Source: Selaginella moellendorffii
Lineage: Eukaryota > Streptophyta > Lycopodiopsida > Selaginellales > Selaginellaceae
Reading direction: 5' to 3'
NCBI RefSeq assembly: GCF_000143415.4
Contig: NW_003314272.1
Coordinates: 1 to 51,962, forward strand
DNA length: 51,962 bases
A program made the translations under genes and the position numbers. Under the pieces are notes generated by a model. That model ran no database searches. It saw nothing but the letters and a program-made list of their open reading frames with translations, and was not told the DNA's origin. This document shows, piece by piece, positions 10,401-22,329 of this stretch. The first letter of the stretch is position 1. Each line of letters opens with the position of its first letter.

Positions 10401-13030
10401 CATATGTGGAACCTCTAGCATGTTTCGTTCTCCTCGCCTTCCTTGGAAAGTAGCAGGCCGAGCATTCGAAATGAGCAAGTCTGGACGCCTCATGCCCACA
10501 ATGTTGTCCAATCTGGAATGCTGCCACCAACACCAACTACAGGATGTGCTCACAGAATCCCATATAGTGCCACTGCTACCAGCCCCACAACTCCACCAAC
10601 CGCTACAACTCTCGCAACTCCATCTATTGGTAGAAGTGCTAGTACTTGGCCATCTACCTCCCGAAGCAACAAGCGGTCTAGCTCGGTAAGTTTTTCATTT
10701 GTACCCATTTTTTTTTCCATGTGTTTTTCTGCATACGGTGAGTTCACAATGCCGCCACACCAGCGAGCTTATAGTTCCCCATCAGCATTCCACAACTACT
10801 CTCAAGGATCAACATCATCATCTAGTGGAGCTTCGACATCCAGATATGTTCAAGCTGACCCTCAAGGCGGGCTGCCATGTGAGCCACAAGTATAACATGA
10901 CCCCATGCACTCTTCATTTTTTTCTTCTTTGGATTTGTTTAACTCATTTTCGTTTCACTGTGCTAGACTCTCTCACCGCTTGTGGCTGCAGTGCACACCT
11001 ATGCCGATAGCAATCAGCAGTCCTTATCTTGTCGTCGTGGACGTCGTGGCAGTCAATCCAAAGTCATTGGTGGGATATCATCTACGACACCCTTGGTCCC
11101 CCAGCCGTTCACCACAGTTCTTGTCACCAAGTGGATTGCAATCCCAAAGACTTGGCATGTACACTTGTATGGGTGGAAAAGAGAGCCATCTATGAAGGTG
11201 ACAGAAACTTGACAAGCTGCCAGTGGACCTCCCAGAGTGTCTCATATGGGGTGGCTTATACTCTAGTATTCCTTTCTAGCCCGGCACAGCCCAACATGCA
11301 ATTCTACTATCACTCCAAGCCTCTGGAATCCAACCTTCATCCATGACCAACCTAGGAGCATTTGTCTGGCGTGCAAAGCAGTCCAATAGTGGTGAGGCCC
11401 ATGCCAATTCTATAAAATTTGGCCTTAGCTCTATTTGCCCTTGCTACTGGCCTCCTCAAACATCATGGGGAGCTATAGCAAACAAGGCCAATGGCAATCG
11501 GGCAATAGTAATATACCTATACAATGTTATGGAGCATCTTACTAACAAACATTGGCAGACCCAAGCACTCAAGGAGAAGGATGTTCGTGAACGTAAGTCA
11601 TTTTTTTTTTTAAGTTCCCTCCTCACAAATATATGTTGTGGTCTTTGCAGTTGTAGCTGCTACAAATACCTTGATTGCAAATGATGATCCAAGGCCAGCC
11701 ACGCAGGAACCAAACCCTTACGAGAATAATGAAGAAGAAGACTCTGCGGATGAAGAGGACATTCTTCCATTACCGGAAAAAACTCTCCCCACACAAGACA
11801 ACATGGACATTAGCGGAGTCGAAGAACAAGGTGATGGTGGGGATGAACCGCACCAAGGATCTCCGGAGACATCCTTGTCACCAAAGACAGTGGCTCCAGG
11901 CCATGCGACCGGTAAGAAGCATTAACATAAATGAATATTTTCTTCATTTTCTAATTTCTCAGTGTAGATAGGCCAATGGTAGTGTATGACAGTGATGGCG
12001 GAGGCCTTAAAGACCATGACCCCCCTTTCTAGAGGGAAGTAGCTCCACTCTATTTACTCTTATGGAGTTGCTTGACAACTTTTCTACAGTAGAGTAAGAT
12101 AATTGAAAATTGTGCCATTCAAAATTGAACTAATGTTTGTATGTAGATTGTTGGAGTGTCAACAAAGATGGATTGATGCCACCAATGCATTTAATGAAGC
12201 TGTTCAGTTAACCACTCAGGATAGTGCCAACTTCATCATGCTGCAGATTGAGGAGGTTTCTGCCTTACAAGATGCCACCACAACCCTTGAGGTGAGGGCA
12301 CAGAGGGATGTTGAAGTTCTCTCACAGGTGCAGTGGCTGAAACACAAGCTTCTTAGTTGCTTTGGCATGGAGAGCACAAGTGACGAGGAGATGCTAGACG
12401 CTATTGCTAGACACCCTGAATTCCATTGGATTGGCGGTGAAATATTTCTACAGCGCGTGCTTTTCAACCAAGCCATGCCTCATTGGCAAGATCCCAGGAT
12501 GCCAATGCATTCTAGGACGTTGCGACAAGAAGAGCAGGATGTGGTAAGTTAAGTTTAAAGCACAATTTTTATATGCACAGGCTATCTTTGTGGGATGGTT
12601 GCTATTCCAAGCATTCAAATGTAATGCACAGGTATCTTACGGGTGTACAATTGCAATATTGGCAATTGCAGCTGGAGAGGTTCCAAATGAGGATGACCGA
12701 CGACTTGCCCGAGGAGGACTATATGAGATGGACCTCAAGGCATGTGCACCACATATCTAGAATGCACTCAACCAATTGCGAGGTGCATCAAGCCTAAAGG
12801 AGGAGGGCGATTGGTGCAAGTCTGTGAATTCCATCCTAGAGAACCCTACAATTACTGACTACAATGCAGTGCTTGAGTCTAGACTCACCAAACTTGGTGA
12901 AGGTTATGAGCAGGTTGTGAAGGCATGCGTGGCTGCGGTGGTTTGGCATTACCTATTCATCGAGCCAAACGTAGTGGGAGACTTACTCCGAGATGACTTC
13001 CAACACTCAATGCACATGGAAGCTCGTTAG
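10401..13030 (+). pseudogene. Multi-exon gene remnant of unknown product
   Basis: Several plus-strand blocks look like exons with GT/AG borders. They are: a Ser/Thr/Pro-rich block near 10443-10690; a block rich in Ser ending about 10890; 11346-11592 (contains LGAFVWRAKQSNSGEAHANS) with a GTAAGT donor; an acidic block 11651-11910 (EEEDSADEEDILPLPE); 12149-12543 (RWIDATNAFNEAV, QWLKHKLLSCFGM) with a GTAAGT donor; and 12581-13030. The last block is one frame broken by a TAG after KACAPHI, then continues through RGASSLKEEGDW to ...MHMEAR. The stop and uncertain joins suggest a decayed gene. I do not recognise the protein family. Confidence 0.4.
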
Positions 13031-13559
13031 AGGCCTTACAAGAGTCCAGCATTGCTAGGTGGGCTTTCACTCATTGGGACAGATGCTTTGTTACAGGTCT
13101 TCCGAGTAAGGACGATCATTCCTAACTATTTACTTTCACAAACAACTAAAACTCTTGTATGTTTGAACATTTTATAGATATGAGCCCGAAAGAGTTATCC
13201 AAGTTCCATCACTTTATAGTTGATTCTCTAGAGTTCTGACCGGGAGAGCCTATTTAGATCCAAGTTGAGAGACAGAGTACATCATCTACTCGATTTCCCA
13301 GGTTCTCCACATGCACACGAGAAGTTTTCTTCCCTTTAACATACCCGTCAAAGGAGTGGACCAAACACAAGATCCACCAGGCACTCCAAAATCCAGAGAG
13401 CTTGTATAGATTGGGCTGATGTTGTGGAAGTAATGTAGACACTTTCACAATAAAAATAGATAATTGTCTTGAAATATGTTTCACACTTTGAAAGAGACTC
13501 TTTCCAGTTCATTGGCAAAGTTAAATGTAAGAATATTCAAAATATTCCACAAATGCCCA
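13031..13559. other. Stretch with no recognisable gene
   Basis: Follows the end of the preceding remnant. Only short frames on both strands. No structured RNA or repeat seen. Confidence 0.4.
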
Positions 13560-13889
13560 TTATAGGCACTTGCGGCCCTTGATACCCTTTTGGCTTATGC
13601 TTGTCTCACCAAGGGTAATCATTATAGCTTCCAAAGCAGCTCCCAATTTAGGTTCTGGGTCAAAACTATCGAGCTTGGGTGCTACATGATGCCCATCCTT
13701 GCTTGAGGAACTCTCAACCTGTTTGGTAGAACCAAAATCACCCTCTGGGTTTGTGAACTCGTCCTCGCTTGCATCTCGAGCAGTAACATATCCCTCACTG
13801 TCACTTTCTTCAGCAGGACCTTTCCCCTTGGTGATTGGCACAAGATTAGAAGTAGTCTTGGGCTGCCTTGTCGGAGGGATTGTCGAGCC
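13560..13889 (-). pseudogene. Fragment encoding an acidic, Ser/Glu-rich segment
   Basis: One minus-strand frame runs to a stop at 13560 and includes KGKGPAEESDSEGYVTAR and DASEDEFTNPEGDFG, a hydrophilic acidic stretch like a disordered protein region. No start or partner exon could be fixed. It may be the 3' exon of a decayed gene transcribed opposite to the remnant at 10401-13030. Family unknown. Confidence 0.3.
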
Positions 13890-14178
13890 TTGAGAGGAGG
13901 AGGCATCATATAGAATCCTTGGTCCTGTCCCCTGTTGGATCCATTATTGTGCCTCAAAGAAGTCATAAAATCCTCTCTAGTTTGCCATGCTAAGAGGAAA
14001 CCCAAAAACCTCAAACATTGCAAAAGGGTTAGACCATATAGAAAACTATTACAAATCTACTCTTACCAAAGTGAGCACGAGCTTCCAATCCTTGAAAACT
14101 CCAGTTCTTCGGCCACAACGCACGGCATACATTGGATAGTTTTGCCCCATGCTTGGAAACCCTTTTTACAAATTTCAA

Positions 14179-14452
14179 AATTTGAAACGGTTATGATTGG
14201 AAAATATTGTAAGTGTCCATTGTCACTGCTCTTCTCACCTAAATGTTACTACATGCAATTGCAACTTCCATATTCTCAACTCTCCTTCAGCATGCTCCTC
14301 TTGAGAGAACTCCAGGTCCAATTTGAAACAATTATAATTGGAAAATGTTGAAAGTGTCTATTGTTATCCTGAATGTTACTACATGCAATTGCAACTTCCA
14401 CATTCTCAAATCTCCTTTAGCATGCTCCTCTTGAGAGAACTCCAGGTCCAAA
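14179..14452 (+). repeat. Tandem duplication, two ~135-bp copies
   Basis: The copy at 14179-14319 is followed directly by the copy at 14320-14452. Both start TTTGAAAC, contain ACATGCAATTGCAACTTCCA and end CCAGGTCCAA. They differ by scattered substitutions and a roughly 10-base deletion in the second copy. Nothing coding is evident. Confidence 0.85.
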
Positions 14453-15582
14453 CATCAACACTATGCACCTTTGCATAGTACACAATTGAAGTATGAGCCC
14501 CACCAATTCATCGAATTGGTTAGACTTCAACCTACTTTTGAGTCATATGCAAATCTTCTAAGCATCATGGTACAAAACTCAAGTGTTGAGAGAGCTACAC
14601 TGGAAATCAATTGCAACGAAAGATAAACTCAATGGGATCCATTAAAGACATGACTCCATAGTATATATCCATGGCTTTGCAATGGAGCTAGATGGAGTTC
14701 ACTTACGTTTGCTATGAACACTATGTTAAAAGAGGTGTGCCAAAAAAGGATAATTCACTTCTTTTGCCATGAACGCCAAGAGCAAGATGTGAGAACATAC
14801 TGCTCTAGATAAGCAATTTAGTCGGTTTGCAACATTAACAACTTGGTAGAATGCATGGGATGAATGGGTCTATGGGCCATGAATGGCTCCATTCCATACA
14901 TAGCATGGGTCATTTCTATGGGCATGATGCCCCATCCAGGGTATAACGATTGGATATTCGTAAAATATTCTATGCCTGTGATAAATTAATACACGTGGAC
15001 AAATAGCAGGCATACACATGGTGTGAGTGAAATCCACTGGTGTAAAATCCACCCTTTTACGAATTGCACGCCATAGCAGTGCATCTTAGCCGACATCAAG
15101 GCTGTATTCTCTGCTTTAAGATTTGTCAGATCTTTTCCAGACGTCCTGCTATTTCTTCCTTGATCTTCACCTCGCTACTAGAAGAATGAAGAATTCTAAT
15201 ATCATATAGATTCAGAACAAATCTGGAGAAATCTTTCCAGGTAGCTTCTGTGATCTTCTTCAAGAGCTTCAAGATATCGGCTTCTCTCTCAGTTTACTTC
15301 ATCTTCGACAGGACCTTAGTCTTTTTTCTGGTGAGACACCGAACAACCCTAAATCTCGCTCAAAGCAATGAATGTAGAAAAGACAAGACCACTTGGCATT
15401 ACCACATTGCATTGATGTTTCACACACTTTCTTACGCCCATTTTTTTTAGTTTTCCTGGGAATTCTCATTGAGAACGACAGAGATTAGGAAACTTTCTTC
15501 ACACAATACCCAAATTTGCAGTAGGTACATATTTTTAAATCCTAGTCGAATAAGGCAAAGCCAATGTGTAATACAATATTGT
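14453..15582. other. Intergenic stretch downstream of the coiled-coil gene
   Basis: About 1.1 kb with only short frames. The part nearest 15583 would hold the 3' untranslated region and terminator of the minus-strand gene. I see no other supported feature. Confidence 0.45.
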
Positions 15583-17234
15583 TCAACAATAATAAACAAA
15601 TCTGTCTGTGTTTGGTTTCCATCTCACGTTGAGCACCATCGCAGGAACATTTTGTTGCTTTACTTCGGCAAGCGCTGATTCGAGTGCACCTAAAAGCCTT
15701 GCTTGATACTCTTTGTAATTTTTGTATAGAGCGCAGCTGAAGTGACACCTTTTGCTGTACGATGGATCCAGGGGGTAAACTCCATGGTTACAGTCGCATA
15801 GAGGCGAAATAACCACTCCTTCTCGCTGCATTTTGTCAATATGAACGAGTTGCAAAGCCTTTAAAAATCTGTAGAAATAAAATAACAAACACTTTTAATT
15901 AAAAAAACAAGTACCTCGATTGTTCGAGGCTTTGACACAATTTCCAGATTTTTTCCCTTTTCTGAAACAGGTAAAACCTGTTAATGCAGTGGTTACTATG
16001 GAAACCAATACAACCTCTGTGACTGCTACATCATCAAATATCGTTCGAAACCCGTAAAGCATAGCCAGAACTCTTGCATCGAGTGTATTAGCCTGTAAAG
16101 TTAAATTATTGATGAAAAATATTTCTACCTGCGTTACCTTCTTGATTATCTCCTTCACAAATTCCAAAAGTCTTCGTTGCTGTTTTTCACCATTATGATA
16201 GAGTGGGCAGCTTTTATCACAGTAGTCTGAATAGCAAGAATTCCAAGGACTTACTGCGTGTCTACATGAACAAAGCCTAGGAATTCGAAGTCCTTGTTTG
16301 TGCAACCGCTCAAAACGTACCATAAGTAAAGCAAAGGTGAGGCTGCTAAAAGCTTATACATAAAGCTATATATAATGAAAAAAAACTGCACTTACTCGTG
16401 GCCGTTTGCAGCCTCTAACAAGTGTGCGAGTCTGCTCCTCTGGAAAAAAGAACAAGTTAAAGGTGTTCTGGACGTATGAAGACCGTACCTTTCTTGCAAC
16501 TGCTGCTAGATGCTCAGCTACAGCATCATTTTGTCTACCCCAGGCCATTTTGAGCCGTACTGTACGTTCAGTAAGCTTATCCACGGTGGATTGGACACTA
16601 TACCTCTGCCTTTGCAAAAAGAAAACTAAAATTTGTAAACACTTTACCATCTTCCCCTCAAGAGAAAAAAGAGAATACCTCATCAGTTGTTCCTTACAGC
16701 GATCTTCCATAGCCCTGGACTGCCTTCGTTCCATTTCCATGGCACACTTCCACACGTCATTAACATATTGGTTTGCCTGCATGGAGTGGTCGAATAAACG
16801 AGAAAAAGCATATACACATACTTGGCCTCTTTCCTCATACTCGTCACGGTGTCTTAAAAGAAGAATACCCATTGACGTGATCTAAGACCGGATTTGAATG
16901 TATGAAAAGAAATAAGAAATTCCAAACCTCCATGGCCTCTGGACGAGCGCGAGGAATTTTGTCCTTGGTAGCCTTTCTTTTTTCGTACTGCTTCCTTGCC
17001 ACTCGATACTGCAAACTTTTGTGAAATCTTTCCTTGTGAGACACCTTTGCTTCCTGCTGACGATATATATGTTGCATTGCCGCCACTGCTGCTTCCTGAG
17101 CAAAGGGATCATAAAGACAACAGTTCTACTGTCTCACTTACTGCTGCATTGCTGCTAGAGTTTTGGGTGTACTCAGAAGGCCTGACAATTCGTGGGACCG
17201 GATAGCACTCCAATTCGCAGCAAATACGACCCAT
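15583..17234 (-). CDS. Coiled-coil protein with two CxCxH-x12-CxxxC motifs; possibly CCDC15-like centriolar protein
   Basis: Ten exons join into one uninterrupted frame of 399 residues (exons 17234-17142, 17095-16928, 16881-16822, 16776-16679, 16609-16489, 16439-16396, 16342-16138, 16092-16015, 15961-15915, 15868-15583). All nine introns start GT and end AG and are 45-69 nt. Residues about 32-175 are rich in K/R/E/Q and fit coiled coil. Two copies of a motif follow: C219-C221-H223-C236-C240 and C329-C331-H333-C346-C350, with identical spacing and a following LY, so a metal-binding repeat is likely. From memory, unverified, the motif resembles the C-terminal part of CCDC15, a centriole inner-scaffold protein. 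That would suit a plant with flagellate sperm. The gene structure is firm; the function is a guess. Confidence 0.75.
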
Positions 17235-18537
17235 GTGCCTAATATAAAGTATTGGAAAAACACAAGTTAGATACGGTAATAACAGTTAGAAAACTGCTTA
17301 TCCTACGACAAGACCGGTTATATCCATCTTTTCAACTGTAACAGGAGAAACCTAAACCCTATTCGTGCTCCAGAAAAGCCTTTAGAAGATGCTTGGTTAC
17401 TAGCATAGTGAAATCTTTCAGAGAAAAAGATCGAGAACATTGCACAACACTTGGAAACGCCGGTCACAATGAGTCTTCAGTTAGTTCTCTGATTCTAAGG
17501 GTAACTTGGGAGTCATAGTAGGTGAGGACTGTAACGGACTACCATCGATGCTCTTTTAAGGCAGTGAGCACAAGCATATTTATAAGTATTGTGCACCAGA
17601 ACTAGACAGATGCCTTCAACGGATCCCCTTCCCCTTTTTTCAACGCTAATCCAGATGCTTGCAAGCTCTTGTCTTCTGTTCCTGGCAATGATTCCGCAAA
17701 AAACGATAAAGCTTTCGAGTTTTTTTTTTTTTTAACGAAAGCCAGTCTTTTACGAAAAAGCTCTGCGATCCTCCGAATTGGTAGAAAATGCAAGGTATGT
17801 CTTAGAAAGACTTCCTCGCACTGCCAGAGTTCTCTTCATTGCCACCAAGTGGAATTTGTTCATGAGATGCTCAAAGAAGTGGCTCAAGGACGGCACTGGT
17901 GGAAGTGTCAGACGGGGGTGGCAACAACGAAAATGGCGATGTATATGACGCAAGCAAGGCCTTGAATTCCGAGTTTGATTGATCATAGGGAAGCAACAGA
18001 ATTTACAGGGGGTGGGTAGAAAGCAAAGAGAAAAGAGCCGCATAGAAGTTTTTGTATGTCTTTGTTAGCCTTGTGAAGAGACTAACGATTGATAACACTG
18101 ATGTGGATATATGGGTAGATCAGTGTTCTCAAAGGCATGCATAGTTAATCCTCCATGAAAATGGAAGGTTTTGGGGAAAAAAAGGTTCAGGCTTGGAGTT
18201 CTTGAAGGCTGTCACTGGAAAAAGTCTGAATACGACTTTGAAGCTATTGTATTGAAAGCTTAATCGAATAAAAATGGAATGGTGCCACTTAGCCGCTTCT
18301 TATAAGTTTTAGTACGCTTCCAGGGTTGCGTAGCAAAACCAGAGGTAAAGAGTGCCATCAATTATAGTTCTCTCCAGCTCCAGTGAATGGATAGATTGTT
18401 GGATAGTGGGAGCTATGGTTATATGTAGGAACAAATCGCGAATATATAGCTCATTCAATCTCTTCCTCTGCTGTGAAAGTTTTTGTTCTTGGGTGATTGA
18501 TGGTGTCTTCAATGGCCATGACAGGAAAATTTCCTCC
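17235..18537. other. Upstream region of the coiled-coil gene and unassigned DNA
   Basis: The first few hundred bases should hold the promoter of the minus-strand gene; I see no diagnostic element. The remainder lies inside, or next to, the Helitron that ends at 18566. Weak frames occur on both strands, but none has exon borders I would defend. Confidence 0.4.
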
Positions 18538-18566
18538 TTTTCCCAGCGGAGCTGGGTTTCAGCTAG
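18538..18566 (+). mobile_element. Helitron 3' terminus (plus sense)
   Basis: A perfect 6-bp hairpin (CCCAGC-GGA-GCTGGG, 18542-18556) is followed six bases later by CTAG (18563-18566) and then a T. This is the signature of a Helitron 3' end with host T after CTRR. The same hairpin occurs at the minus-sense Helitron ends near 22180 and 22220. The body of this element extends left, but its 5' TC end could not be located. Confidence 0.6.
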
Positions 18567-20182
18567 TTATTCATTAATTTTGATTGTGTCAGCCACAATC
18601 ACCCAAGAATTTCAAGCTCGAATTTTTTCCTTCAGATCCTCTTGGACCTTCCTAAAATCCTTGTTAGGACAACATAGAGAACATCCCAGTATCTCTGAAC
18701 AAATGCAGTGATGTGACGGCCGTGCCATTGTGAGCTTTTTTACACAATCAGGTCTTGCTTTTCTTCACGTTACAATTCTCAATCTTGTTGGTGGAGGTAA
18801 ACTGTGGTCCACAATAGTGGCAAGCTTTGTCGGAGCGGAAACATAGCATGTTGCACAATGGTGGAAGCGTGACAGCTAAGCTCAGAATTTCATTGCGATA
18901 AGGAAGGAGCTTGCTCCAAGTTGTCTGCCATCATTCCAAAGTTCAGCCAACATCTTCTCTATGCCAAAATAACAAAAGGAAATTCTAAGAAATTGCAAAA
19001 ATTATAATCTAGGAAAACAAGAAAAGATGAAAACCATTACGAATAAAACACGAGAGTTCGACAACTGTAAGAAAGAAAAAAGATTCAAAGAGATTACCAT
19101 TCAAAGAGTGTGTGTGTGTGTGTGTGTGTGTGTTGAGAGGGAAAGGCAAGAGAATTACCACCCTCCATGAACCCTAATTGCTTGAGGATATTTGCACTCG
19201 ATGAGATCCTTGGTCATCTTGGAGTTGGGACGCGCTTCATGATCTCGTTGCTGTTGGCAATGGGTAACTGCCTCTTTCCACCCTTGAAACCCCCTACTGC
19301 TGACGTGTTTAAATGATGACATGGCGTTCGCAAATCATGTGGCCATATTATGAATTCACCACAGCAAAGAAGGCATACACTTCTTTCTTCTGAAATTTGA
19401 AATGTGCTGTGTTATAATTCCTTCTTTTTGTTATGGCTTGTGTGGGGCGCACTAGAAAAATGTTGTATCTCATCCTAACTTGGATGTAGAATTTGAAGCT
19501 TGAAGTTTTCTTCAAATGCATTTTAAGTGGTGGTATGAATTTTTTTTGTTAGATACATGTGTGACTGGATCTATCAATTTTCGAACATAAGATTTGTGCA
19601 AGATTACAAGGGATGTAATATCTCTTCCTTGTGGGTGTTGTAGATTGGTTTTTATTTTTGGATATCTTTTGCTTCTGGAAATTTGGTGACGTAGCATTCA
19701 CTTAAAAATCCGTAATTATATCACGATGTGTAATAATATTTTTTGTTATTTTATTTTTTCTGGTGTTGAATGATGAGTCTCTTGCTGCTCTATTCGGCTG
19801 CTTCCATCCTTGCCAAACTTCAAGGTGTAGGTAAGATGCACTACCAAATGACTCATGCGTGAATTTGATGCCATTTTGTATGATCCAAACATCTGAGTGA
19901 TCTCTAACTTTTTATGTCCTACATGAAATTGTTATCAGGATCAGAAATACATGTATTGCATAGAGGGTGTTCCCCATCTCTTATTGCAGTTCTGTACTTG
20001 TAACGTGGAAGATATTATTAGTGTTTAAAAACTATCATGTATTTATGTATATCTAACACTCACGCTCAATAAAATCTGGAACCAGGTAAATCCTTCAGGC
20101 TGAGGAAGAAGATTTTTGTTTTGTATCACTTTGGTTTCAGGTTTTGTAAACTGCGCAAGCATGAAACTGGGTTTTGCCTCAA
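18567..20182. other. Unassigned stretch between Helitron ends
   Basis: About 1.6 kb flanked by oppositely oriented Helitron 3' termini. It contains a TG microsatellite at 19109-19132. The minus strand near 18720-18900 has Cys/His-containing frames broken by stops. No intact gene is visible. Confidence 0.4.
19109..19132 (+). repeat. (TG)12 microsatellite
   Basis: Twelve uninterrupted TG dinucleotides. Confidence 0.95.
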
Positions 20183-20238
20183 ACTCCAGTCTGTGATGGA
20201 GTTTGTCAAGTTTCCCCCCCTTCATGAAAACAAGAGTA

Positions 20239-20985
20239 CAAAAAAAATGTCAAGATCTCTCAAATGACGCAACCCATAAAGTTCTCTTGTTTACATGCTC
20301 ATCCAAAAGATTTGCCAAGAGCAGTCTACATTCTTGCCTCCCACGGGAAACTGCAGTCTGTGATGGAGTTTGTCAAGTTTCCCTCCTTCCAAGGAAAACA
20401 AGAGTACAATCAGATTAAAATCTACATGGAAATATACATAGAGATACCTATAGCAGCACTTTGCAAAGCAAGCTGGGCAGATTGCTGTGATGCACCTTTC
20501 TAATTGCGTGCAGTCTGCAAAATAATGCCATGAAAGAGAGAGCAAATCCGCTAGTGAAATATTGAAGCACTCCTTGCCTACTGGGAGGCAAATGCTTGAC
20601 AGCCTAAGAGCATGAGTTATAACTGTCAATAGTCCTCAATAAACATCCTTTTGCAATCAAAAGAAACAAAGAGAGACTGCGAGAGGACAATAGCCTAAAG
20701 ACAACATGTGATGTCAAGAGACTCCTAATTCAAGTGGTTTGTGAATTAAAGTTTGTAGCTGCACTCTTTCCATGAAATGTCCAAGCGGCGTCATCAAAGG
20801 CGTCTGCTGCTCCATCTTCGGTAAGAAATGTTTACCTACTGGAGTCCTGCCGAAATTTCCAGATGATGAGCCATGGTAGCTGCGAACACTGCCTGCCCAT
20901 GGGAGGCAAGAATGCAGATTGTTCTTGGCAAATCTTTTGACAAGAGAAACTTTATGAGTTTGGAGTGAAGCGACATCTTTTTTTC
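20239..20985. mobile_element. Foldback / long inverted-repeat element
   Basis: The left arm (about 20239-20357) and right arm (about 20880-20985) are imperfect reverse complements. The best-matched core is TTGCCAAGAGCAGTCTACAT against its complement on the right. The spacer is about 520 bases with no gene. A shorter direct copy of the left arm's inner sequence lies just outside, at 20183-20240 (TCTGTGATGGAGTTTGTCAA), as though the arm had been partly duplicated. It is non-autonomous, and I could not fix a superfamily. Confidence 0.65.
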
Positions 20986-21293
20986 ATTCTACATTGTTGC
21001 ATCCATCTAAAAGTTTAACTACAGATGGGCTTCCCTTCATAGGGTTAGTGATAGAAATAGTTTTCCCTGACGATGACATCTTCCAATCGCCAATCAGCAT
21101 ATATACATCAAGGTACGAACACTCAAGTTCGAGCTGTTCTCGTCCTTCAAATTATAGGTCACGCCAGAAAACTAATAAAACGTTTCAAGTTATGGTGCTC
21201 CATTCGGTCACCTGCTACTCTGTCACGTGGGACTTGGATGGGATGTGTGGCCTTTGATGGTGCTGACATGGTGGAAAATTTATTCCAATTTAG
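20986..21293. other. Upstream of clathrin light chain exons
   Basis: A plus-strand frame near 21050-21115 (FPDDDIFQSPISIYTS) could be an additional 5' exon of the clathrin light chain gene, whose N-terminal region is normally acidic and low in complexity, but no join is certain. Otherwise nothing is visible. Confidence 0.3.
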
Positions 21294-22069
21294 GGTACGA
21301 TGCTGCCTGGTTTCCCAACTGTTCAAGTTCAAGTGGAGCATGAGCCTGACATTCTTCTAGATGTACGTGATACATTGGACATAGGTTATCATGCCGACAC
21401 TTTCAATTACATGGCACCTCCATCACCTGCATCGCCCTTTGAAACTCTTCACAGCTGTACACATCCTCGATCCCCAGTTCATGGAAGTGCAGAACTTGGA
21501 ACTCCTGTCAAAAAGGTAAATTTCATCGTATAACTCGCTAATGAGAGGTTTTGCTACCTGAGGTAAGGTCAGAAACTTCGAGGAAAAGAACAAAGTGTCA
21601 GGGACTCAACACCAACATGTAAAGTTTTGTACTGTTTGATAATTTTCTACGTCCTCTTAGCTTGTAGAACAAGCTCTGAAAGAAAGACAAAACTTTTATG
21701 CAAGACGGAAGGCTGAAATAGAAAAAACAAAAGAAGACAACAGGAAAGTCCTCCTTTATACGAAAAGTCTCCAACTGCTTATACGCTGCAGGAGCAAAGA
21801 AAAGGGTCACATTGCTGCTTTTAAAATGTCAAGAAATGACTGGAAAGCTGTCGCATCAATTATCGACTTGACTAAACACCTCACAATGAAGGACAACAGG
21901 GGAAACATGATCGACATCTATAAGGCTGGCACTAGCAAATCGATAACTTCGAGAACAGATTTGGCACGCATGCACCAGGTAAGATCCAAACAATTTAGTT
22001 TCTGGACACATTTTTACTCTACAGGTACTGCTGAAATTAAATCAGAGCTTCACAGAAGGTAAAAGCTGA
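21294..22069 (+). CDS. Clathrin light chain, C-terminal exons
   Basis: Three exons join in phase: 21294-21515 (frame open from ATG at 21300), 21661-21978, and 22025-22069 with TGA. They give 192 residues. The middle exon has the light-chain order: FYARRK, then KTKEDNRK, a segment with a Trp (NDWKAVASIIDL), and a Lys/Arg-rich tail ending TDLARMHQ. The last exon begins VLLKL, matching the plant light-chain ending TDLSRMRQ-VLLKLK. Plant light chains bind the clathrin heavy chain through the central helix and act in coat assembly at the plasma membrane and trans-Golgi network. The first exon is Ser/Pro-rich, as expected for the N-terminal region. Plant family members are longer (about 240-340 residues), so an upstream exon may be missing or unrecognised. 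A Helitron 3' end lies about 110 bases after the stop. Confidence 0.7.
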
Positions 22070-22179
22070 TAAGAGCTGACAAGCTCACATATTGAATCTG
22101 AATAGCTACAGAAAAAACTTCAAATCCCTTAATCTAGGCATTGCATATTCTAAGATTTTGAGGAGATCTAATAGCTGAA

Positions 22180-22245
22180 CTAGCTGGGATCCCAGCTCTG
22201 CTGGGAAGTAGATATAGAACTAGCAAGGAATCCAGCTCTGCTGGG
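22180..22245 (-). repeat. Two tandem Helitron 3' ends (hairpin plus CTAG)
   Basis: Two near-copies of CCAGC-AGA-GCTGG hairpins with 7-8 bases to CTAG. The proximal stem is six base pairs (CCCAGC/GCTGGG). Two termini in series suggest end duplication or use of an alternative terminator. Confidence 0.7.
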
Positions 22246-22329
22246 ATAGATAGGACATCTGTTACATTGGTGACATGAATCCTAGAGAATTTCTTTGTAC
22301 ATAATATTTTTCATATAGACATTATGGTT

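Noticed and set aside
18720-18900. Possible retroviral-type zinc knuckle (Cys/His-rich frame, minus strand)
   Set aside because: Spacing does not fit CCHC, stops interrupt it, and no adjacent gag or pol sequence could be seen.
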